NCBI GenBank assembly: GCA_934247115.1
Contig: CAKQIY010000016.1
Location: 1 to 48,032, forward strand
Direction: 5' to 3'
From: an uncultured Coprococcus sp.
Lineage (GTDB): Bacteria > Bacillota > Clostridia > Lachnospirales > Lachnospiraceae
DNA: 48,032 nt
The position numbers and the translations under genes were made by a program. A model generated the notes under the pieces. It worked only from the letters and a program-made list of their open reading frames with translations. It was not told the origin of the DNA and made no database searches. Below, piece by piece: positions 42,327 to 48,032 of the stretch. Numbering within the stretch: the stretch's first letter is position 1; every line of letters begins with the position of its first letter.

Positions 42327-43115
42327 ATGAATCACGCAAATAAAGATCTATATCAAATTGGCGAAGTCACCAAAATGCTTGGAGTGACAAGAAGAATGCT
42401 GTTAAACTACGAAGACCTGGGACTTCTGACACCCGCATACAAAAATGAGAGCAGCGGTTTCCGCTACTACTCTGCCGACAACATCGTACATATACGAATT
42501 ATAAAAGTTCTTCAGGGACTTGGATTATCACTGTCTGAGATTAACAAATATTTCAATAATACCGAAAAACTTGAGGATGTCATTGAACGTATGACTGCGC
42601 TCCGCTCTCAGTTGGATCTGTGCATAGCCCAGCTTCAGCTGCGTCAGTCCCAGACATCAGAACCGGAGATCCGTTTTATCACTCTTCCCTCATTCACTGC
42701 ATTTTGTCAGGAGTTCAAAGACTCTGACCTGGCCAGAAAAACCGAAGATCTGCGCAAGACCTTTATCGAGGCAACAAAAAAATATCAGCTGGACACCACA
42801 GGCAAAATGTGTGCAGAGGTTTTTATCGAATCAACATCAGCCGGAAGATATGTCATACCTGTCGCAGCAGATCCTGACACCAATGACGAACACATAAAAA
42901 AACTTCCACAGACTGCAGCTATCTGTATATACTATCGTGGTCCATATGAAAATTTCGACACTGTCCAGAAAAAACTATTGGACTATGCAAAAGAAAACAA
43001 TCTTGCGACCTGTGGTTATTTTCGCAATTCATTTATGGAGGGTCCTCCAACCCACGGAGCAAATAAAGATGCTTATATCACACAGATCGCACTGCCGATA
43101 TGTCATTTAGAGTAA
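42327..43115 (+). CDS. MerR-family regulator with GyrI-like effector domain
   Basis: A 262-residue DNA-binding regulator. The winged helix spans about 8-78 (YQIGEVTKMLGVTRRMLLNY, GLLTP, GFRYYS, KVLQGLGLSLSEI). A helical linker (about 85-110) leads to a GyrI/BmrR-like ligand domain (about 115-262, ending AYITQIALPI). Such proteins activate promoters with long spacers after binding small molecules, often drugs. AAGGGG precedes ATG 42327. It is divergent from the large surface protein gene, whose promoter has a 19-bp spacer. Confidence 0.9.
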   Translation: MNHANKDLYQIGEVTKMLGVTRRMLLNYEDLGLLTPAYKNESSGFRYYSADNIVHIRIIKVLQGLGLSLSEINKYFNNTEKLEDVIERMTALRSQLDLCIAQLQLRQSQTSEPEIRFITLPSFTAFCQEFKDSDLARKTEDLRKTFIEATKKYQLDTTGKMCAEVFIESTSAGRYVIPVAADPDTNDEHIKKLPQTAAICIYYRGPYENFDTVQKKLLDYAKENNLATCGYFRNSFMEGPPTHGANKDAYITQIALPICHLE

Positions 43116-43150
43116 AAACAATTTAAATCATAAACTCTTATACACAAAAG

Positions 43151-43195
43151 CTCTCCGTGCGGACCGATATGATCCGTGCAGAGAGTTTCTGTTTC
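43151..43195. terminator. Probable terminator between merR-like and pdaA-like genes
   Basis: CTCTCCGTGCGGA (43151-43163) can pair imperfectly with TCCGTGCAGAGAG (43173-43185), followed on the plus strand by TTTCTGTTTCT. Convergent genes flank it. Confidence 0.5.
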
Positions 43196-43203
43196 TGATA
43201 CTG

Positions 43204-44175
43204 CTATTCAAATTTCATCTCATTCAAAGACCTGAACTCATATCCCTCCTTCTCCAGGTTTGTGAGAACCGTATCAAGTGCCTGCGCATTTGACGATGAC
43301 ACATTGTGTATGAGCGGAATTGCCCCGGGATGATAGTATTTCGCAAAATGATCAATGACATAGTCCGTCCCCGGCTGGTTGTTCACATCATAATCAAGGT
43401 AAGCCATACTCCAGAAGATGGTCTTATACCCCATATCCTTGGCCAGCTGCAGGACCTGCTCACTGTACTCACCGCTCGGCGGTCTGAAATACATATCCAT
43501 TTCATACCCGGTCTCATTCCTCATAAAGTCTGAGCACTCCTTTAACTCACTTTTCTGCTCCTCCACACTCTTCTCCGGCATGCATGGATGATGCACCGTG
43601 TGGTTTCCCACCTGATGTCCCTCCTCCTTCATCCTCTTCACTATATCCGGATTGTCCCTTATATAAGTCATCGTCACGAAAAAGCATCCTTTTGCATCAT
43701 GTTTCTTCAAAACATCCAGCATCTGATCTGTGTATCCGTTCTCGTAGCCACAGTCAAATGTGAGATACATAACCTTCTCTTTTTTCTCAGCACACACTCT
43801 GTCCACGTAAAATGCATCATACTGCTCCAGCGGAAAGCTGTTGTCACAGCCGCTCATTCCATGATTTTTGTCTCTCACTATGTACCAGGAATATTTCTTT
43901 GTCGACAGCTGGCTATAATCCCTGAGCTCTGTCATATCCTTATTCTGTCTCTCCCCATCAATTTCCGTATTGTTCCCGTCATCGTCCGTCATAGCATCGT
44001 TTTTTCCCTCTGCATCACCTTCCCCATGCTTCGCACCATCTGCCTGACATTCTGCATCACCCGGAGTTGCTATCATTTTGGACATATCTTCCTTGTCATA
44101 TATGGAACATCCACTCAGCACAGCCCCGATCACGCAGACCGCATACAGTCCTGCTATCAAGTACAGCTTTCTCAC
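43204..44175 (-). CDS. Polysaccharide deacetylase lipoprotein, PdaA-like
   Basis: A 323-residue exported enzyme. The lipobox is LSGC with Cys23, so it is lipid-anchored. An acidic, low-complexity linker (about 27-85) precedes a NodB domain. YLTFDCGYENGY (about 138-149) matches the PdaA variant TFD-x-GYENGY, where the usual second Asp of TFDDG is replaced; here it is Cys142. GHQVGNHTVHHP holds metal-binding His residues, and YFRPPSGEYS and HPGAIPLIHNVSS are also PdaA-like. PdaA removes acetyl groups from muramic acid, making the delta-lactam of spore cortex. A vegetative wall role is equally possible here. The 85-bp gap behind the upstream membrane gene allows co-transcription. Confidence 0.85.
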   Translation of the reverse strand: MRKLYLIAGLYAVCVIGAVLSGCSIYDKEDMSKMIATPGDAECQADGAKHGEGDAEGKNDAMTDDDGNNTEIDGERQNKDMTELRDYSQLSTKKYSWYIVRDKNHGMSGCDNSFPLEQYDAFYVDRVCAEKKEKVMYLTFDCGYENGYTDQMLDVLKKHDAKGCFFVTMTYIRDNPDIVKRMKEEGHQVGNHTVHHPCMPEKSVEEQKSELKECSDFMRNETGYEMDMYFRPPSGEYSEQVLQLAKDMGYKTIFWSMAYLDYDVNNQPGTDYVIDHFAKYYHPGAIPLIHNVSSSNAQALDTVLTNLEKEGYEFRSLNEMKFE

Positions 44176-44260
44176 TATCTACCATCCTGAATTTATTGAC
44201 TTCTGCAGGCGGCTTTCACCTGCATTTCATCTGCCACGCACCTGCTCATCAACACTCCTG

Positions 44261-44959
44261 CTATCCGTCCGCAAGCATTTTCTTCATTATTCCGTCAAGC
44301 AGAGCATCATAATCTGACTTATCACTCCGCTGTGCTTTCCGCGCAGGCTTCGCCTTTCTTTTTATCCTGTCATTTTCATCTGTCTCACTGCATGCTGCCA
44401 TGGCCTCAACAGTATCCTGCTTCGTCGTCTGTTTCTCTTCTTCTTTTTTCAATCTGTTTGCCAGGCTGTTACCCAGATAATTTCTGGCGCTGTCACGCAG
44501 AGTCCTCATATGCCATTCACAATTCCACTGGTTATGAGCAGCCACCAGCACTATGCAGGCTGCCAGTCCACACCCCAGCATCTTCAATGTCTCCACGCCA
44601 TCGCCTACTACATAATATTGATACGCCGCTGCAAATATGCCTGTCCCAGCTGCGGCCACTCCCATATTTTTCACAAATCCATTCCACACATTTATCGGTA
44701 TAAAACCTATCTTCAGCCTGTCTATGTACTTGTCCACAAATGCGGCAGTGTCATGTATGTTCACATCCAGCGATGTTATATCCTCATACCGCCTGCGCAT
44801 CTCCATCAATGGTTTTTTCCGTGTCGTTCCCATGCGCTCAGCCGCCTTTGCCAGTCTTGCAAGATAACTGCTCATCACAACCCGTCCTGTCAGCCCTATA
44901 CACCCACACACTATCATCACATACATACACACATTCTGATTCAACAAAATTTCAAACAT
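44261..44959 (-). CDS. Membrane protein of unknown function
   Basis: A 232-residue protein with about three helices (about 8-30, 98-114 and 128-143), a basic loop after the first, and a charged Lys/Glu-rich C-terminal tail (about 165-232) that ends in DYDALLDGIMKKMLADG. I recognise no family. GAGAGGGAAAAC precedes ATG 44959. It lies upstream of the PdaA-like gene on the same strand and may be co-transcribed with it. Confidence 0.7.
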   Translation of the reverse strand: MFEILLNQNVCMYVMIVCGCIGLTGRVVMSSYLARLAKAAERMGTTRKKPLMEMRRRYEDITSLDVNIHDTAAFVDKYIDRLKIGFIPINVWNGFVKNMGVAAAGTGIFAAAYQYYVVGDGVETLKMLGCGLAACIVLVAAHNQWNCEWHMRTLRDSARNYLGNSLANRLKKEEEKQTTKQDTVEAMAACSETDENDRIKRKAKPARKAQRSDKSDYDALLDGIMKKMLADG

Positions 44960-45092
44960 AGTTTTCCCTCTCTTTTCAATTATTCGATCATATCCTGTCA
45001 GGGCTTAACCCCACATCCGTTTGGCCGGTCCGGATGGTAGTATTATATGAGCGTCATTCCGGGGTATACAATTATTTTCGCTCGACAAATGT

Positions 45093-45121
45093 TTGTCTTT
45101 TGCATGCTCTTTTGATATACT
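45093..45121 (+). promoter_or_regulatory. Promoter of the TSCPD-murG transcript, with overlapping dyad
   Basis: TTGTCT (45093-45098), a 17-bp spacer and TATACT (45116-45121). The dyad GACAAA-TG-TTTGTC (45084-45097) overlaps the -35 box and could be an operator. Confidence 0.55.
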
Positions 45122-45212
45122 TCAAGATGAAAAAAGCAGGATACATACATCTTAGAATGTATCAGCGAATATTAAAATGATTGGTTAAGTACAATAGAAA
45201 AGAGGTATTGTT

Positions 45213-45461
45213 ATGGTTTATAAGACTAAAGGAACATGCTCTGTCGAGATCAACTTTGACGTCATCGATGGCAGGCTGCATGATGTAAAGTTCACCGGAG
45301 GATGCAATGGTAACCTTAAGGGTATCGGAGCCCTCGTAGAAGGCATGAAGCCAGAGGACGTCATCGCCAGACTCGAGGGTACAACCTGTGGTTTCAAACC
45401 AACTTCATGTCCGGATCAGCTGGCGCAGGCACTTAAGCAGTATCTGGCATCAGCACAGTAA
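45213..45461 (+). CDS. TSCPD-domain protein (TIGR03905 type)
   Basis: An 82-residue protein with four conserved cysteines: Cys9 (GTCSVEI), Cys31 (GGCNGNLKGIG), Cys59 and Cys66 (TTCGFKPTSCPDQLA). This is the stand-alone version of the TSCPD domain found at the end of some ribonucleotide reductases, where cysteines bind zinc. Its role is unknown. AGAGGT precedes ATG 45213. The gene lies 20 bp before murG and shares its promoter. Confidence 0.9.
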   Translation: MVYKTKGTCSVEINFDVIDGRLHDVKFTGGCNGNLKGIGALVEGMKPEDVIARLEGTTCGFKPTSCPDQLAQALKQYLASAQ

Positions 45462-45481
45462 CAGGAGGATTAACAATCATT

Positions 45482-46555
45482 ATGAAGAGAATTATATTGA
45501 CAGGTGGCGGTACCGCAGGTCACGTCACTCCCAATATGGCACTGATGCCAGAACTTAAAAAGCATGGTTATGATATCCAGTATATCGGTTCTTATGATGG
45601 AATGGAGAAGAAGCTTATCGAAGATATGGGTATACCTTATCACGGGATAGCTTCAGGAAAGCTCAGAAGATATTTCTCAATGAAGAACTTCTCAGATCCC
45701 TTCAAAGTACTTAAGGGAATCTCTGAAGCAAAGAAACTTATGAAGGAGCTCAAGCCGGACGTAGTATTTTCAAAAGGAGGCTTTGTAACCGTCCCTGTGG
45801 TATTTGCAGCCCACTCTGCAGGAATTCCTGTTATCATACACGAATCAGATATGACTCCAGGACTTGCTAACAAGCTTGCTCTGCCAAAGGCAACAAAGGT
45901 ATGCTGCAACTTTCCAGAGACCAAGGATCTCTTCCCAGACGGTAAGGCTGTAGTGACCGGAACGCCTATCAGAGAAGAGCTGTTTCGCGGTGACTCAGCA
46001 TTCGCATATAACTACTGCGGATTCACCGACAACAAGCCGGTTCTGTTGATAGTCGGAGGAAGCTCAGGAAGTGTCATCATCAACAACGCTATAAGAGATA
46101 ATATAGATCGTCTGCTGGAGACCTTCAATGTGATCCATCTATGCGGCAAGGATAATCTGGATGAAAGCCTCAAGGATAAGAAGGGATATGTTCAGTATGA
46201 ATATGTCAAAAAGGAACTGGCAAGCATGCTGGCACTCTGCGATATCATAATCTCCAGAGCCGGTGCAAATGCCATATGTGAGCTTCTCGCACTCAGAAAG
46301 CCAAACATCCTCATACCACTGTCCAAGGCAGCATCAAGAGGAGACCAGATACTCAATGCGCAGTCATTTGAAAAGAGCGGTTACAGCTACGTTATACAGG
46401 AGGAAGAGCTTAACACAGAGTCTCTGTTCGCCGGTATAAATGAAGTATATAACAACAAAGACAAATATATCCAGGCCATGGAAGCCAGCAATCTGACCGA
46501 CTCAACAGGAATCATCATCAACATGATAGAGGAACTTGTGAACGTCAACGACTAA
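45482..46555 (+). CDS. murG: UDP-GlcNAc:undecaprenyl-PP-MurNAc-pentapeptide GlcNAc transferase
   Basis: This 357-residue GT28 enzyme makes lipid II at the inner membrane face. GGGTAGHVTPN (about 8-18) is the first glycine-rich loop. SKGGFVTVPVVFAA, HESDMTPGLANK, LLIVGGSSGS and SRAGANAICELLALRKPNIL (about 259-278) are all diagnostic. The length is normal. The AGGAGG site is rather far (13 bases) from ATG 45482. It is not in a mur/dcw cluster; it pairs with the TSCPD gene and ends with a strong terminator. Confidence 0.95.
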   Translation: MKRIILTGGGTAGHVTPNMALMPELKKHGYDIQYIGSYDGMEKKLIEDMGIPYHGIASGKLRRYFSMKNFSDPFKVLKGISEAKKLMKELKPDVVFSKGGFVTVPVVFAAHSAGIPVIIHESDMTPGLANKLALPKATKVCCNFPETKDLFPDGKAVVTGTPIREELFRGDSAFAYNYCGFTDNKPVLLIVGGSSGSVIINNAIRDNIDRLLETFNVIHLCGKDNLDESLKDKKGYVQYEYVKKELASMLALCDIIISRAGANAICELLALRKPNILIPLSKAASRGDQILNAQSFEKSGYSYVIQEEELNTESLFAGINEVYNNKDKYIQAMEASNLTDSTGIIINMIEELVNVND

Positions 46556-46560
46556 TAAAG

Positions 46561-46596
46561 AAAAGCGCCACGTTGTCATCAACGTAGCGCTTTTTT
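46561..46596 (+). terminator. Terminator of murG
   Basis: AAAAGCGC-CA-CGTTG pairs with CAACG-TA-GCGCTTTT across a TCAT loop, followed by TTTTTT. Confidence 0.92.
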
Positions 46597-46637
46597 CGTA
46601 TTATTTTCATTCTTATGAGATAGCCTCTCCGTGTCGC

Positions 46638-47132
46638 TTAGTATGCCAGTGCCTGAAGTGCTGCTGCCTTCATGGTATCATCACACTGCTCGTCCCCGAT
46701 ATACAGGGTAACTGAACTCTTGCCACCGGCTGGGAAATCAAATACAACCTTCAGTGTCTTATCTATGTATGTTCCATCTGATCCGTACTTTGCAAGATCC
46801 ATGCTTACCTTGGTTCCATAGTATGTGATCTTGAATCCACCATCGGCTGACTCCTCATAATACCAGACTGTTGTCTTACCCTTCTTGTCGAGAGCGTCGC
46901 CATATGTCACACCCGTATCAACCTTCTTATCTGTACCATTGCTCTGAACCTCTGTATAGATAATATTGTTCTTCTTGAGACTGTCGATCTTCTCTTTGGC
47001 ATTGTCATCTGTACGATACTGAATGTTACCCTTTACAAATATCTGTGTAGTCTCCGGAAGAACCAGATATATACCACCACACAGAGCAGCCACAACAATA
47101 ATTGCTATCAATATCTTCACAAATGTCTTCAT
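46638..47132 (-). CDS. Membrane-anchored extracytoplasmic protein, unknown function
   Basis: A 164-residue protein with an N-terminal helix (about 4-25, VKILIAIIVVAALCGGIYLV) that acts as an uncleaved signal anchor, and an outer beta-rich domain of about 135 residues (GVTYGDALDKKGKTTVWYYE, GFKITYYGTKVSMDLAKYG). I recognise no family. It contains one Cys in the outer part (DEQCDDT). AGGAGAGAT precedes ATG 47132. It lies 49 bp after the HD-hydrolase gene on the same strand. Confidence 0.7.
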   Translation of the reverse strand: MKTFVKILIAIIVVAALCGGIYLVLPETTQIFVKGNIQYRTDDNAKEKIDSLKKNNIIYTEVQSNGTDKKVDTGVTYGDALDKKGKTTVWYYEESADGGFKITYYGTKVSMDLAKYGSDGTYIDKTLKVVFDFPAGGKSSVTLYIGDEQCDDTMKAAALQALAY

Positions 47133-47181
47133 AATTATCTCTCCTATCCATGATGAATACTAATAATAAACATAAGCTATT

Positions 47182-47772
47182 CTAGAAAAGTTCCTTCTCA
47201 AGCTGGAATATAAAATCCTCCAGCAGCTGCATGCGCTTGCTATACTCAAGTCTTCCGGCCTCAGTCTTGCACCGCTTTATCTTAGGTTTGTTAATCTTAT
47301 AAAAATTCTTTATTCTGTAATATGCACGTTTATAGCTTGCCTCGTCCTCAATGGCAGTCGCCATGGAATCCCACAGCACACTTATGGCACCAACCTCATC
47401 CAGAAGATCAGCATCCATAACGATCCTGCACTCAAGTGACAGATCAGCGTCCGTATCCTTCTCCTCATGGATCATGATTATCTCACCAATCTTGGCAATC
47501 TTCTGTGGATCAACCCCCAGGCTGTCCAGATAATTTACAGCTATCTCCGCTCCTACTTCACCATGTGGCCTTACTCCATCCCAGCCTACATCGTGCAGAA
47601 GCGCAGCCAGTACTATTATATCCAGATCTCCACCAAGCTTGGACTGAAGCTTAATCGCCCATCTATATACACGCATAGTATGTTCAAATCTGCTTCTGAA
47701 CGGATAATTCGGCGGTCGACCATTCACAGTTGTCTGTTCCTTTACAAAATCAATTACCTTAGCGTAATTCAT
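47182..47772 (-). CDS. HD-domain phosphohydrolase
   Basis: A 196-residue metal-dependent hydrolase. The HD set is His31 in FEHTMRVYRWA, His60-Asp61 in ALLHDVGWD, a His in MIHEEKD, and an Asp in VMDADLLDEVGA. Such proteins hydrolyse nucleotides or phosphate esters; the substrate is unknown. A Lys/Arg-rich helical tail follows (about 160-196). It lies downstream of the SRP RNA gene on the same strand and may follow from readthrough or from its own promoter in 47773-47897, which I could not define. Confidence 0.85.
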   Translation of the reverse strand: MNYAKVIDFVKEQTTVNGRPPNYPFRSRFEHTMRVYRWAIKLQSKLGGDLDIIVLAALLHDVGWDGVRPHGEVGAEIAVNYLDSLGVDPQKIAKIGEIIMIHEEKDTDADLSLECRIVMDADLLDEVGAISVLWDSMATAIEDEASYKRAYYRIKNFYKINKPKIKRCKTEAGRLEYSKRMQLLEDFIFQLEKELF

Positions 47773-47903
47773 ACCAGTTTCGCCCCTTGGAAAATCACTA
47801 TTCTACGGCTTTTCCTTCTCCGTAAAAGTATCATACTTGATGATAACATCTTTTGTTACTTTTTGCTATAATTTTTTTAATTTTTAATAAATAATGTAAA
47901 AAA

Positions 47904-48032
47904 TCCATGCGGTCTTTCTTCGAAGCGTCACCATAGACGTTACCTCAGCAGTTAGCTCAGCCCAGGCACCCTCACGGCACACAGGAGATTCCCCTTAGTG
48001 CTGCTTCGTCTCCGACCTGACACGGTTCGAAG
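47904..48032 (-). ncRNA. ffs: Signal recognition particle RNA, large bacterial type (3' part; runs off window)
   Basis: The minus strand contains the SRP domain IV hairpin, TGTCAGGTCGGAGACGAAGC followed by AGCA (about 47999-48022), with a GAGA tetraloop closed by TCG/CGA. Downstream come GTGCCGTGAGGGTGCCTGGG and GAGCTAACTGCTGAGGTAAC, as in the Bacillus large SRP RNA with an Alu domain. The 3' end is near 47904, followed by TTTTTT (47898-47903) as terminator. The 5' part lies outside the window. Confidence 0.93.

Noticed and set aside
45014..45036. Hairpin CATCCG/CGGATG in the region before the TSCPD gene, considered as tRNA arm or riboswitch
   Set aside because: Too short, no tRNA cloverleaf, and no riboswitch motif could be matched.

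Overview
The window looks like an ordinary chromosomal stretch of a low-to-mid GC Firmicute, most likely a Lachnospiraceae member near Coprococcus or Butyrivibrio. That placement is inferred, not proven. It rests on strong AGGAGG-type ribosome binding sites, a fused accDA carboxyltransferase, a FabV/TER-type enoyl reductase, the gdpP-rplI-dnaB order, TSCPD and DUF6472-like small proteins, and a large Bacillus-type SRP RNA. I see no tRNA, rRNA, phage, IS transposase, CRISPR or plasmid genes.

Layout. Positions 1-9,300: 5' end of an ABC-F gene with a large hairpin repeat before it, glgB, a TetR regulator, a membrane protein resembling PTS EIIB plus EIIA without their phosphorylation residues, an AlkD-like glycosylase, a D-2-hydroxyacid dehydrogenase, a solo ACP with a BtrH-like partner, a LOG-family hydrolase and uridine phosphorylase. 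9,300-17,000: two tandem HPr-like proteins without the phosphorylatable His, an ABC-F ATPase, a DUF6472-like protein, a membrane transglutaminase-like protein with all three catalytic residues replaced, a TTG-started membrane/Ig-like protein, a citrate synthase homologue lacking two catalytic histidines, and a YgjP-type metallopeptidase. 17,000-24,500: fabF-accDA, a membrane-anchored GH5 glycosidase, fabH, a GT/GtrA pair and a protein with a 120-bp-period GSQ repeat. 24,500-31,600: a CAP-domain secreted protein, an RlmI-type methyltransferase, a transglutaminase-like protein with Cys to Ser, a rhomboid protease, a second hairpin repeat, a HAD phosphatase and fabV. 31,600-37,200: the gdpP-rplI-dnaB operon and pgi. 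37,200-48,032: a ~1,600-residue MBG/Ig surface protein divergent from a MerR regulator, a PdaA-like lipoprotein, a membrane protein, a TSCPD protein, murG, a membrane-anchored protein, an HD hydrolase and the 3' part of the SRP RNA.

Two themes stand out. First, several genes keep a known enzyme fold but have lost the residues that do the chemistry: the EIIB/EIIA-like protein, two Crh-like HPr paralogues, the citrate synthase homologue and two transglutaminase-like proteins. This suggests regulatory or binding roles. Second, two ~215-225 bp hairpin elements share a core, while their arms differ between copies yet stay self-complementary within each copy. This is the pattern of a structured, covarying repeat or RNA family. 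The copy at 92-316 may lie in the 5' leader of the ABC-F gene.

All assignments come from reading the sequence and remembered family motifs. No database search was run.
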